Shown here in pieces: positions 47,768 through 56,620 of a stretch of 64,000 bases of DNA. Within the stretch, counting starts at the first letter, position 1, and each line of letters begins with the position of its first letter. Both the position numbers and the translations under genes were made by a program. The notes below the pieces were generated by a model, which saw only the letters and a program-made list of their open reading frames with translations, made no database searches and was not told the origin of the DNA. Source of the DNA: DATLLN01 sp963797175 (lineage in GTDB: Bacteria; Actinomycetota; Thermoleophilia; Gaiellales; JAICJC01); the NCBI GenBank assembly GCA_963797175.1, contig CAWCOL010000009.1:1364001-1428000 (forward strand), in the 5' to 3' direction.

Positions 47768-47853
47768 CCACCATCTAGCCTGACATGTTCCAGTTGTAAA
47801 CATCCTGTTGCCTCGGGTGACTGTTGCTCGGACGATCGGTACGGTGCCCGGCT

Positions 47854-48498
47854 GTGCAACGGCTCCTCGTGCTCACTGTCGCGATCTTCGCCCTGCTCGT
47901 GGCCCCGGCATTTGGCTCTGCCGCCGGCGCCCGGCGTGCCGACCGGCCGCTCGCGTCCACCCACATGGCGACCGGGCGCCTGGCCGCGCGCTACGCGCTG
48001 CGATTCCGCGGCACGCCCTACGTGTGGGGTGGCAGCACGCCCTCCGGCTTCGACTGCTCGGGGTTCGTCCGCTACGTCTACGCCCACTTCGGCATCGGCC
48101 TTCCCCACTCGACCTACGCCGACTGGGACCTGGGCAGGCATATCGCGCGCAGCGACCTGCGGCCGGGCGACATCGTCTTCTTCGGCACCGGCCACGTCGG
48201 CCTCTGGCTGGGCGGCGGCCGGTTCATCCACGCGCCGCACACCGGCACCGTCGTCTCGATCAACTCGATCCGCAGCGGCTGGTACGCCGCGTCGTACAGC
48301 GGCGCCGTGCGGCTCCCCGGCTTCGCCCTCTATCTCGACGAGTCGACTATGCGGGCACCGCGTCGAACAGCGGCAGGTGGTCGGCATTCGCGCGCAGCAT
48401 CTCGTCGAGCAGCGCGGCCGTCTGGTCGAGGTCGAGGTTCGACTGCACGTTCGGGTCGAGCAGAAACGCGTGCAGCGCAGCTTCGCGGTCCCCGCTGA
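47854..48498 (+). CDS. Secreted NlpC/P60 peptidoglycan endopeptidase
   Basis: This is an exported cell-wall hydrolase. GTG 47854 gives a clean signal peptide (RLLVLTVAIFALLVAPAFGSAAG). The NlpC/P60 domain has YALRFRGTPYVWGGSTPSGF, the catalytic cysteine Cys68 in GFDCSGFVRYVY, DLRPGDIVFFGTGHVGLWLG with catalytic His114, and RFIHAPHTGTVVS with His126. It would cut D-Glu-meso-diaminopimelate bonds in stem peptides. The domain ends near LPGFALYL. The last 50 or so residues are an Arg/Ala/Ser-rich tail that overlaps the convergent GH4 gene by 152 bases. The tail looks like read-through of the opposite gene, so the true end may be earlier, but no stop is seen in any frame at the domain end. Confidence 0.88.
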   Translation: MQRLLVLTVAIFALLVAPAFGSAAGARRADRPLASTHMATGRLAARYALRFRGTPYVWGGSTPSGFDCSGFVRYVYAHFGIGLPHSTYADWDLGRHIARSDLRPGDIVFFGTGHVGLWLGGGRFIHAPHTGTVVSINSIRSGWYAASYSGAVRLPGFALYLDESTMRAPRRTAAGGRHSRAASRRAARPSGRGRGSTARSGRAETRAAQLRGPR

Positions 48499-49690
48499 GC
48501 GCCGCCCGCACGACGTGCTGCTGCATCGCGACGTAGTGGCGCAGGTGCGCCGCCAGCGCCTCGGGTAGCGGCCCCGTCTCGATCGCGCGGATGCCGTAGG
48601 CGTTGATCGACGCGTTGACCTCGACGATCGCCTCGTCCGGGAGGTTGGGGATCGTCCCGTTGTTGACGGTGTTGACGACGGCAGTGATGTTGCCGTTCCC
48701 GGTGATCGCCTCCATCAGGTCGATCACCTCGATGCCCTCGTCCTCGTCGCCCTTCGGCAGGTCGGCGAGCGTCACCGGGCCGGCGTCCGGCGCCGTCCAG
48801 CGCGCGGCCAGCTCCTCCAGCCCGGCCACGCGCGAGCGCTCGTACGCCATGTCGTGCGTCGTGATCCCGTAGCGCATGTCCACGCCCTGGGCGGTGCCGG
48901 CGTAGGGGTTCACCAGCCGCTGCATCTGGGGGAAGAACTCCGTCCAGTGCGTCCAGCAGTAGGGCAGCACGCCGTAGGTCTCGAGCGCCCAGCGCACGAT
49001 CGGGTTCTCGGCCCGCTCGCGCACCAGCGGCATCGCATCGCTGCCGTCGGTCAGCCGCAGCTCCACGACCGAGGCGCAGTGGTTGATCCCCGAGACGACC
49101 GGCGGCATGGCGATGTCCTCGGGGGCGACGCCGGCCTGGTGGGCGAGCCACTCGCGGCTGCCGGGGTGCGCTGTGCACGAGCACAGCGCGTAGGACTTCA
49201 CCTGCGGCGCCGCCGTCCGCATCGCCATCGCCTCGATCGGCGCCGGGTTGGTGTAGTTGAACACCCAGGCGTCCGGCGCGACCTCGGCCACGTTGCGGGC
49301 GACGTCGGCGAGCACGGGTGCGTTGCGGAGGGCGCGGAGGATCCCGCCGGGGCCGATCGAGTCGCCGACGTGCATGACGATGCCGTAGCGGCCGGGGATC
49401 TCGAGGTCGTTCGCCCAGGCCTCCATGCCGCCCACCGAGATGGCGGCGATGACGAAGGTGGCGTCGACCAGCGAGTCGCGCTGGTCGGTGGTGCTGTCCA
49501 CGCGCAGCGAGCTGCCCTCGCTGGCGATCAGCTTGTCGGCGAGCGACTGCATCACGCCCAGCCGGCCCTCGTCCACGTCCATCAGCGTGACGTGCGAGGC
49601 GCCCAGCGCCTCCGACTGCATCAGCCTGCGGATCAGGAGCGGCACGAAGCTGCTGCTGCCGCCGCCGATGATCGTGACCTTGGGTGCCAT
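48347..49690 (-). CDS. Glycoside hydrolase family 4 (alpha-galactosidase/alpha-glucosidase/6-phospho-glucosidase type)
   Basis: This is a 447-residue NAD- and metal-dependent glycosidase. The N-terminal Rossmann motif is KVTIIGGGSSSFVPLLIRRL, then LMDVDEGRLGVM, FVIAAISVGGMEAWANDLEI, VFNYTNPAPIEAMAM (substrate loop) and LCSCTAHPG, with the metal-site region VVSGINHCASVVELRL. GH4 enzymes cleave alpha- or beta-glycosides by a redox elimination mechanism. The absence of a phosphotransferase system and the nearby ABC sugar importer favour an unphosphorylated substrate, as for MelA-like alpha-galactosidases, but this is inference. ATG at 49688-49690. It follows the SDR gene by 26 bases and is probably the last gene of the amine oxidase-SDR-GH4 unit. 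Confidence 0.9.
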   Translation of the reverse strand: MAPKVTIIGGGSSSFVPLLIRRLMQSEALGASHVTLMDVDEGRLGVMQSLADKLIASEGSSLRVDSTTDQRDSLVDATFVIAAISVGGMEAWANDLEIPGRYGIVMHVGDSIGPGGILRALRNAPVLADVARNVAEVAPDAWVFNYTNPAPIEAMAMRTAAPQVKSYALCSCTAHPGSREWLAHQAGVAPEDIAMPPVVSGINHCASVVELRLTDGSDAMPLVRERAENPIVRWALETYGVLPYCWTHWTEFFPQMQRLVNPYAGTAQGVDMRYGITTHDMAYERSRVAGLEELAARWTAPDAGPVTLADLPKGDEDEGIEVIDLMEAITGNGNITAVVNTVNNGTIPNLPDEAIVEVNASINAYGIRAIETGPLPEALAAHLRHYVAMQQHVVRAALSGDREAALHAFLLDPNVQSNLDLDQTAALLDEMLRANADHLPLFDAVPA

Positions 49691-49716
49691 GTGTTCGCCA
49701 GTCCTCTCTCGTCGCT

Positions 49717-50424
49717 CTAGTTCATCGAGTCGTCGGTCATGGGCAGAAGCGTCGTCTCCAGCCCGCGGTGCGTGCGCGGCCGGGTGACGCAGTGCAGCAC
49801 CGCGTCGGCGACCTCCTCCGGCCGCATCATGCCGGGCAGGTCGGGATCCGCGGGCGTGCGGCCGCGGCCCATCGCGAAGGCGGTCTCGACACCGCCGGGG
49901 CAGAGGGTGGAGCAGCGCACGCCCTGGCGGTACAGCTCGTGGTCGATCGAGCGCATGAAGCCGACCTGGGCGAACTTCGACGCGGCGTAGACCGCCTCGC
50001 CCTCGGGCCCGCGCTGCCCCGCCACCGACGCGACGGTGACGAGGTCGGCCGAGTCGCTCTTGAGCAGGTGCGGCAGCCCCGCGCGGATGGTGTAGAGCGT
50101 GCCCTTGACGTTGGTGTCGATCATCTCGTCCAGCCACGCCGGGTCGAGGTCGAGGAAGTCGCCGTAGGCGCCGACGCCCGCGTTCGCCACCAGGATGTCG
50201 ATGCCGCCGAAGCGCTCGACGCAGGCCGCGACGGCCCGGTCGACCTGCGCCGCGTCGCGGATGTCGCAGGAGACGCCCAGCGCGCCCTCGACGCCCATAT
50301 CGTCGCCGCGCCGCGACGCCATCGCGACCTTGGCCCCGGCGGCGGCCAGTGCGCGCGCGGTTGCGGCGCCGATGCCGCTGCTCGCTCCGGTGACGAAGGC
50401 GACGCGTCCTGCGGCTGAGCTCAT
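49717..50424 (-). CDS. Short-chain dehydrogenase/reductase
   Basis: This is a 235-residue classical SDR. The cofactor motif is VAFVTGASSGIGAATARALAA, with ASRRGDD after the second strand suggesting NADP(H). The NANAG-type motif is ILVANAGVGAYGDF, catalytic Ser in LVTVASVAGQRGP and the YxxxK pair in AVYAASKFAQVGF. CPGGVETAF follows. The ATG overlaps the stop of the copper amine oxidase as ATGA, so it is translationally coupled. It could oxidise or reduce the aldehyde made by the amine oxidase, or a sugar released by the glycosidases. The substrate is not defined by the sequence. Confidence 0.92.
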   Translation of the reverse strand: MSSAAGRVAFVTGASSGIGAATARALAAAGAKVAMASRRGDDMGVEGALGVSCDIRDAAQVDRAVAACVERFGGIDILVANAGVGAYGDFLDLDPAWLDEMIDTNVKGTLYTIRAGLPHLLKSDSADLVTVASVAGQRGPEGEAVYAASKFAQVGFMRSIDHELYRQGVRCSTLCPGGVETAFAMGRGRTPADPDLPGMMRPEEVADAVLHCVTRPRTHRGLETTLLPMTDDSMN

Positions 50425-52388
50425 GGGGTCGGATCCTCCTGGGAGGCCGGCGAAGAGGGCCGGCAGTGGTCTGCGTGCGGGGTGGACGGCGGTACGTCCA
50501 GCGCAGGGTTGCGCGCGAAGAACCCGACCGGCTTCAGGCTGAACCCGATCGTCGCCACCGGCATCACGGGCCAGTCCTCCGGGCGCGGCACGTGATGGTG
50601 GCCGAAGGTGTACCAGACCACCACGTCCGTGTCGTCGATCGGCCGGTCGGCGCTCGTCCACTCGGGCAGGCCGGCGCCGCCGGGGTGCTGGTTCGGGTAC
50701 TCGCCGGCCGCGTAGCGCTCGCCCGGCGCGTACGGCGTCACCCACAGGTGCTCGCGGATGAATCCGGCACGGCGGCTGACCGGCGCATCCGGCTGGGCGA
50801 ACGGCACCGCGTTCTCGCCCGGCACCAGGCGGTAGGCGATCGGCTCGCCCAGGCGGTGGCGCACGGACGGGTTGACGATCTCCCACCACCGGGCCGACGC
50901 CGAGTCGGTGCGCCGCCTGCCCTCGGATTCGGTGCGCAGCCTGCGGCGCATCGGCTGGAAGGCGTTGCCGTAGGGGTTGTCCGGGCCGGGCGGCAGCGAC
51001 TCCGTCCACACCTCCTCGACCGCGTTGTCACGTCCGTCAACATCCAGGTCGAGGCGCATGTTGAAGAAGTGCTGGTGCACCATCGCGTTCAGCCCGGGCG
51101 CGACCAGGACGCCGTGGGCCGGCCGTTCGCCGGGCGCGACCGCGCCGGTCGAGAGCACGCCGGTCAGCTTCACCTCGAACCCGATCGTGCCGTCCTGGTA
51201 GAGGTACCAGAAGAAGCCGTAGTCGTAGTTGCCGATGGCCGAGAAGGACGAGACGACCAGGCGCCGCGAGCGCCGCACCTCGCCCGTGCCGTCGCGCCAC
51301 TCGATGTGGCGCCAGAGCACGCCGTGATCCTCCTCATGGATGCAGATCGCGTTGGGGATCGTCACCGGTGCGCCGTCGGCGTCCGACACGACCGCATCCA
51401 GGTAGACGATCTCGCCCAGGCAGTCGCAGCCGCGGGTGAGCGGCGAGGCCGCCACGCCGACGCCGTTCTCGCCGGCGTCGAACGCGTTCTTGAAGTAGTG
51501 GGTCGGGTTGGGGTCGCCGTAGGGCACGACCATCTCCGACAGCGACGCCCGGTGCAGGATCGACCGCACGCGGCCGCCGTCCTCGTAGCCGACGCGGCCG
51601 ATCACCAGCCCCTCGCGGGGCGTGAAGCCGATGTGCAGCCGCCAGCGCTGCCAGCGCAGCACGCGGCCGTCGAGCGCGAAGCCGGGGCCCTCCGGCTGGG
51701 TGATCTCGAGCGGCTTGATGTCGTCCCGCAGCGGCGCGCCCGCATCGGCGTCGAAGTTGCCGCTCTCCGGCGGGACCGGCACCACGCCGTGGTCGTCCAC
51801 CCGTAGCACCTCCAGCCGGTTGAGGTCGACCAGGGCGATGACGCCGTCCACCGGGTGGGCCCACTCGCTGTCGCCCGGCGCCGGCTTGACGAAGGCCACC
51901 CCGCGGGCCAGCCGCCGCTCGGACTCCTCGGGGCGGCCGAAGTGGCCGGCCGGCCAGGCGTCCACCTGCACCGTGGCGAAGTCGGTGATGCCGCGCCGGC
52001 GCATCGCCTCCTGGAACTCGGGGTGGTCGCGGATCAGGTTCTCGGCCTCGATCAGCTCCGCCACGACGGCCATCGGCTGCACGTCCGTGCGCCGCCGCCA
52101 GGCCGTCACGGCGCCCTCCTCCAGCGAGACCTCGACCTCGATCATCGATGCCGAGCCGCGGTCGAGCAGCACGGCCTCGGCCGCGCGCGGCGGCGCGGCG
52201 GCGCCGTCCTCGCAGGCCAGCACGGCATCCTTGTGCGGCTCCGCCAGTTCGATCGTGATGAACCGGCAATCGTCGCTGACCGACCCGAACTCGCTCGATC
52301 CACGGACGATGCGCGTGACCTCGGCGACCTCGCCGGCGGTCAGGGGATCGAGCGGGTGGCGCAGGACGCGCGGTTGAGTTTCGGCCAT
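50421..52388 (-). CDS. Copper-containing primary amine oxidase
   Basis: This is a 655-residue quinoprotein that oxidises primary amines to aldehydes, ammonia and hydrogen peroxide. The topaquinone precursor is Tyr388 in the consensus SAIGNYDYGFF, and the catalytic base is Asp304 in KNAFDAGENGVG. The copper ligands are His438 and His440 in MVHQHFFNMRLD, and one His in the cluster FGHHHVPRPEDWP (597-599). The N-terminal N2/N3 domains start LDPLTAGEVAEV. There is no signal peptide, as in the Arthrobacter enzymes. ATG at 52386-52388 lies 56 bases from the start of the divergent ABC binding-protein gene. Together with the SDR and GH4 genes it suggests use of an amine or amino-glycoside as carbon and nitrogen source. 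Confidence 0.95.
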   Translation of the reverse strand: MAETQPRVLRHPLDPLTAGEVAEVTRIVRGSSEFGSVSDDCRFITIELAEPHKDAVLACEDGAAAPPRAAEAVLLDRGSASMIEVEVSLEEGAVTAWRRRTDVQPMAVVAELIEAENLIRDHPEFQEAMRRRGITDFATVQVDAWPAGHFGRPEESERRLARGVAFVKPAPGDSEWAHPVDGVIALVDLNRLEVLRVDDHGVVPVPPESGNFDADAGAPLRDDIKPLEITQPEGPGFALDGRVLRWQRWRLHIGFTPREGLVIGRVGYEDGGRVRSILHRASLSEMVVPYGDPNPTHYFKNAFDAGENGVGVAASPLTRGCDCLGEIVYLDAVVSDADGAPVTIPNAICIHEEDHGVLWRHIEWRDGTGEVRRSRRLVVSSFSAIGNYDYGFFWYLYQDGTIGFEVKLTGVLSTGAVAPGERPAHGVLVAPGLNAMVHQHFFNMRLDLDVDGRDNAVEEVWTESLPPGPDNPYGNAFQPMRRRLRTESEGRRRTDSASARWWEIVNPSVRHRLGEPIAYRLVPGENAVPFAQPDAPVSRRAGFIREHLWVTPYAPGERYAAGEYPNQHPGGAGLPEWTSADRPIDDTDVVVWYTFGHHHVPRPEDWPVMPVATIGFSLKPVGFFARNPALDVPPSTPHADHCRPSSPASQEDPTP

Positions 52389-52443
52389 GAACCCCCTAGT
52401 ATCGCGAAACCCCGGCCAGGTTTGCACGAAAAGGAGAACGGCG

Positions 52444-53736
52444 TTGAGTCGGATGCAGCGTGCGGTGATCGGAACGGCGGCGGCCGTGCTCGCGCTTGCC
52501 GCGGCGGCGTGCGGCGGCGGCAGCAGCGGCTCCAGCGGCGGAGGCGGTGGCACCAGCGAGTCGATCCGCGGCCAGACCATCACCGTGCTGGTGCCGTACA
52601 AGATGCCGCAGAAGCTGCTCGACGAGTTCACCGCGCAGACCGGCGTCAAGGTCAACTACGTCGTCACCGGGTGGGACGCGACCCACAACAAGCTGCTCGT
52701 CGCCAACGAAGCCAACACCTACATCGCCGACGTGGCCGAGTTCGACTGGTCATTCACCGGCCAGTTCGCCGGCGCCAAGTGGGTGGAGCCGCTGGAGGGA
52801 CTGGTCGACCAGAAGACGCTGGACGACATCAAGGCTACCGACGCCGCCTTCACGTCGGGCGGCAAGACCTACGCGGCCTGTTACTCGAACGACTTCCGCG
52901 TCTCCATGTACAACAAGGCGATGTTCGCCCACGCCGGGATCACGCAGTTCCCGGCCACCTTCGACGAGCTGTCCACCGACGTCCAGAAGCTGAAGAACTC
53001 CGGCGTGCAGTACCCGCTCGCGGTGCCGATGGCGGCCACCGAGGGCGGTGTCACCCCGTGGTACCTGCTCACGCTGGCGATGGGCGGACAGCTCTTCGAC
53101 GACCACAACAACCCGGTCTTCTCCGACCCCAACTCGGCCGGGTACAAGGCGCTGCAGTGGGAGGTCGACGCGGTCAAGAACGGCTGGGTCTCCCCTGGCT
53201 CCGTGGAGCTGAACGATGACATCGCCCTGAACAAGTTCACGGGCGGCCAGAACGCGATCCTGCTGGCCACCGGGCCGGGCAACATGCCGCCTGCCAACGA
53301 CCCCAGCCAGTCCAACATCGCCGGTCATGCGCAGATCGCGCTGGTGCCGGGAATGACCGGCGCGGGTGGGTCCTTCGGCCTGCCCGAGGGGCTGTCGATC
53401 CCGGTCACGGCCAAGCACAAGGCCGCGGCGGCCGCCTTCATCGAGTGGTGGGAGCAGCCCAAGAACGCGATCGCGATCTACAACACGCAGGGCAGCCTGC
53501 CGTGCGGCGCCTCGACCCTGAAGCAGCTTTCCGACTCGGGCCAGCTGCAGGGCGGCGACGTGGTCACCGCAGAGCTGCCCCACGTCGGACCGCTGTTCCC
53601 GGGCGGCGCACCCATCTGGTACTCGCAGTTCAGCGCGGATGCGCAGGGCCTGCTGAACGCGGCCGTGAAGGGCGACATGAGCGTGTCCGACGCCCTCAAC
53701 CAGCTCTCCGAGAAGACCGCCGCGCGTAACCAGTAG
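52444..53736 (+). CDS. ABC sugar transporter substrate-binding lipoprotein
   Basis: This is a 430-residue extracellular solute-binding protein, family 1. TTG 52444 is the chosen start because AAGGAG lies about nine bases upstream and a lipoprotein signal follows (VIGTAAAVLALAAAACGGG). The mature protein begins after a Ser/Gly linker with ITVLVPYKMPQKLLDEFTAQ and shows the family layout: VNYVVTGWDATHNKLLVA, DVAEFDWSFTGQF, YSNDFRVSMYNKAMFAHAGI, TFDELSTDVQKLK, WYLLTLAMGGQLF and LPEGLSIPVTAKHKAAAAAF. The WWEQPKNA and YNTQGSLPCGAS patterns near the end are typical of oligosaccharide binders. Two permeases and an ATPase follow with overlapping ends. The substrate is likely a glycoside handled by the nearby GH38 or GH4 enzyme. 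Confidence 0.93.
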   Translation: MSRMQRAVIGTAAAVLALAAAACGGGSSGSSGGGGGTSESIRGQTITVLVPYKMPQKLLDEFTAQTGVKVNYVVTGWDATHNKLLVANEANTYIADVAEFDWSFTGQFAGAKWVEPLEGLVDQKTLDDIKATDAAFTSGGKTYAACYSNDFRVSMYNKAMFAHAGITQFPATFDELSTDVQKLKNSGVQYPLAVPMAATEGGVTPWYLLTLAMGGQLFDDHNNPVFSDPNSAGYKALQWEVDAVKNGWVSPGSVELNDDIALNKFTGGQNAILLATGPGNMPPANDPSQSNIAGHAQIALVPGMTGAGGSFGLPEGLSIPVTAKHKAAAAAFIEWWEQPKNAIAIYNTQGSLPCGASTLKQLSDSGQLQGGDVVTAELPHVGPLFPGGAPIWYSQFSADAQGLLNAAVKGDMSVSDALNQLSEKTAARNQ

Positions 53737-54641
53737 TGCCCGGGCTGTGGAACCGGCGGCGCGGCGATCCGGCCGCCCGCGAGACCAAGATCCTGGGCTG
53801 GTTGTTCGTGATCCCCTCGCTCGTCGCGGTCGCGGCGCTGATCCTCTACCCGATGATCCACGGCTTCCGCCAGAGCATCCGCTCGGGCGGCTTCCTGTTC
53901 GGCGAGAAGCCGGGATACGTCGGTCTGGGCAACTACAGGGATGTGGTCCACGACCCGGTCTCGCGCCAGGCGATGGTGCACACCGTCTGGTACGTGCTGC
54001 TGGCCGTCTCACTGGAACTGGTGCTGGGGATCCTGGTGGCGGTCACGCTGCACCGCGTATTCCGCGGCCGCGGGTTCGTGCTCGCCGTGCTGATCCTGCC
54101 CTGGGCGCTGCCCTCGGTCGTGTCCGGCGTGCTGTGGCGGCGCGTGTTCGATCCCGACAACGGGTTGCTCAACAGCGTGCTGCTCAAGCTGCACGTGATC
54201 AGCGAGCCCCACGTCTGGCTGGCCTCGGGCCGCGGGGCGATCTTCTACATCACCCTGGTGCACGTGTGGGGCGTGCTGCCGCTGATCAGCCTGATCTTCC
54301 TGGCCGGGTTGCAGAGCATCCCCGACGAGGTCTACAGCGCCTCCTCGGTGGACGGCGCCGGCCCGCTGCGCCAGTTCAGGCACATCACACTGCCGCTGCT
54401 GCGGCCGTCGGTGGCGATCGCCCTGACCGTGGGAACGCTGCTTGCGATCAGCATCTTCGACGAGATCTACGTGCTGAACGGCCAAGCGCTGAACACCCGC
54501 TCGATCCTCATGCAGGTCTACAACACCGCCTTCGTCCAGGCCGACTTCGCCCATGGAACGGCGCTTGCCTTCCTGCTGGCCGCGCTCACGGCGGTGCTGG
54601 GCGTGCTCTACGCGCTGGCCCTGCGGAGGGCGACGGTATGA
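53736..54641 (+). CDS. ABC sugar transporter permease 1 (MalF/UgpA type)
   Basis: This is a 301-residue permease with six predicted membrane segments, first one ILGWLFVIPSLVAVAALILYP. The ATPase-coupling EAA loop is VYSASSVDGAGPLRQFRHITLPLLRP with the conserved D-G-A pattern. The GTG start shares its first base with the binding-protein stop (TAGTG). It pairs with the next permease to form the translocation channel of a carbohydrate importer. Confidence 0.94.
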   Translation: MPGLWNRRRGDPAARETKILGWLFVIPSLVAVAALILYPMIHGFRQSIRSGGFLFGEKPGYVGLGNYRDVVHDPVSRQAMVHTVWYVLLAVSLELVLGILVAVTLHRVFRGRGFVLAVLILPWALPSVVSGVLWRRVFDPDNGLLNSVLLKLHVISEPHVWLASGRGAIFYITLVHVWGVLPLISLIFLAGLQSIPDEVYSASSVDGAGPLRQFRHITLPLLRPSVAIALTVGTLLAISIFDEIYVLNGQALNTRSILMQVYNTAFVQADFAHGTALAFLLAALTAVLGVLYALALRRATV

Positions 54642-55507
54642 CCTCCCTGGGCTGGCGTATCGTCCGAGTCGTGGCAATCCTGGCGGTCGTGGTCTGGTCG
54701 CTGGCCCCGATCATGATCGGCGTTTCCACCAGCCTCCAGACGCAGCGCGAGGTGAACGCGGTCCCCACCACCTGGCTGCCCCAGCACCCAAGCCTCAAGG
54801 CGTACCACGACCTGCTTGGGGGCACCTCCGGCCGGCACGCAGGCGGCACGGTCACCGAGGCCGGAACCTTCAGCCGCTCGGTCTATAACAGCGCCATCCT
54901 CGCGGCCGTCTCCACCTTCTTCATCCTGATCTTCTCGACGATGGCGGCCTACGCGGTCGCGCGGCTCCGCTTCCGGTTCGGAGGCGCGGTGCTGGCGCTG
55001 TTGGTGGGAACGATGATCGTGCCCATCTTCGTCATCGTGGTATCGCTGTTCGACGTCCTGGCACACCCTCCGGTCGGCCCCAGCCTGATCGACACCAAGG
55101 GCGGACTGGTGCTCGTGTTCACCGCCACCCTCACGCCTCTGGCCACGTGGCTGCTCTACACGCAGGTGCGCGAGATGCCGCCCGAGCCCGAGGAGGCGGC
55201 GCTGATCGACGGCTGCTCGCGCTGGAAGGCATTCGTGCGGATCGTTGTGCCGCAGATGAGTTCGGGGATCGCAGCGGTGGCAGCGATCACGATGCTCTCC
55301 GTCTGGGGCGAGTTCCTGATTCCGCTGCTGCTCACCCAGACCATGACCGCCAAGCCGGTGACCGTGCAGATCACCGAGTACGTCGGCAAGTACACCACCA
55401 ACTATCCGATCCTGGCCGCGGCCGGCGTGCTGGCGCTGATTCCGCCCGCGCTGCTCGCCCTCAGCCTCAACAAGCGCATCACCGGCATGCTGGCGGGCTC
55501 GTCGTGA
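54638..55507 (+). CDS. ABC sugar transporter permease 2 (MalG/UgpE type)
   Basis: This is a 289-residue permease. The first membrane segment is VVAILAVVVWSLAPIMIGVS, followed by a short external region QREVNAVPTTWLPQHPSLKAYHDLL (typical of MalG-type proteins) with a small glycine-rich insert, then five more segments. The EAA loop is PPEPEEAALIDGCSRWKAFVRIVVPQM. The ATG overlaps the previous stop as ATGA, and the stop overlaps the ATPase GTG, so all four transport genes are one translational unit. Confidence 0.94.
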   Translation: MTSLGWRIVRVVAILAVVVWSLAPIMIGVSTSLQTQREVNAVPTTWLPQHPSLKAYHDLLGGTSGRHAGGTVTEAGTFSRSVYNSAILAAVSTFFILIFSTMAAYAVARLRFRFGGAVLALLVGTMIVPIFVIVVSLFDVLAHPPVGPSLIDTKGGLVLVFTATLTPLATWLLYTQVREMPPEPEEAALIDGCSRWKAFVRIVVPQMSSGIAAVAAITMLSVWGEFLIPLLLTQTMTAKPVTVQITEYVGKYTTNYPILAAAGVLALIPPALLALSLNKRITGMLAGSS

Positions 55508-56620
55508 CCGGCACCATCAGCCTGGAGGCGGTCACCAAGCACTTCCCCGGCGGGGTGGTGGCCGTCAACGAGCTGAGCCTGGAGGTCGAGCCGGGCGAGT
55601 TCCTGGTGCTGGTCGGCCCGTCCGGCTGCGGCAAGACCACGGCGCTGCGGATGGTCGCAGGGTTGGAGCCGGTGACCAGCGGAGAGATCCGGATCAACGA
55701 CCGGGTCGTGACCCGGCTGCCGCCGCGCAGCCGCGACATCGCGATGGTGTTCCAGAACTACGCGCTGTACGCGCACATGACCGTGCGCAACAACATGGCC
55801 TTCGGCCTGAAGATGGCGCACATGCCCCGCTCCGAGATCCGCACGCGGGTTGACGAGGCGGCGACGATGCTGGGCCTGACCGACCTGCTCAACCGCAAGC
55901 CGCGGCAGCTCTCGGGCGGCCAGCGCCAGCGCGTTGCGATGGGCCGCGCGATCGTCCGCGAGCCGGCGGCGTTCCTGATGGACGAGCCGCTCTCCAACCT
56001 CGACGCCAAGCTCCGCGTCGAGATGCGCGGCGAGATCATCCGCGTGCAGCGGCGGATCGCTGCGCCGACGCTGTACGTGACGCACGATCAGACCGAGGCG
56101 ATGACGATGGGCGACCGCGTCGCCATCCTGCGCGACGGCGTCCTCCAGCAGCTGGGCTCGCCGGACGAGATCTACGACCGGCCGGTGAACGTGTTCGTGG
56201 CGGGCTTCATCGGCTCGCCCTCGATGAACCTGATCCCGGCGAAGCTGGACGGCACCGCGGCCGTGTTCGGCGGCTCGCGCCTGGAGCTCCCGTCGGCCGT
56301 GCTGGACGCGCGGCCCGGCCTGGCGCCCTTCGCCGGGCGCGACGTCGTGCTGGGCATCCGGCCGGAGGACTTCGCGGTGGCCGCCGACGGCCCGCTGGAG
56401 CTGCCCGTCGCCCGCGTCGAGTCGCTTGGCTCCGAGCTGGTCGCCTACCTCGACGCCGGCACGATGGAGGTGACGGCGCGGCTGGAGCGGCGGGCCGGGG
56501 TCGAGGAGGGCGGCCCGGTGCGGCTGGCGGTCGCGCTCGACCGCGCTCTACTTCTTCGATCCCGAGAGCGGCGCGCGCGATCAGCTGAGCAGGACGCTGA
56601 CGATCTCGTGCGGCCGGTAG
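55504..56620 (+). CDS. ugpC: ABC sugar transporter ATP-binding protein, MsmK/UgpC type (frame break near 56543)
   Basis: This is the ATPase of the sugar importer, about 371 residues. Walker A is LVLVGPSGCGKTTALRMVAG, Q-loop VFQNYALYAHMTVRNNM, signature RQLSGGQRQRVAMGRA, Walker B FLMDEPLSNLDAKLRVEMR and H-loop LYVTHDQTEAMTMGDRV. The C-terminal regulatory OB/TOBE domain is present (VFVAGFIGSPSMNLIPAKL, VVLGIRPEDFAVA), as in the MsmK/UgpC/MalK group. One extra base near 56543 shifts the end. After removal it reads ALYFFDPESGARDQLSR and stops at 56620, overlapping the convergent mannosidase gene by 40 bases. The true end is therefore a little uncertain. GTG start coupled to permease 2. Confidence 0.92.
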
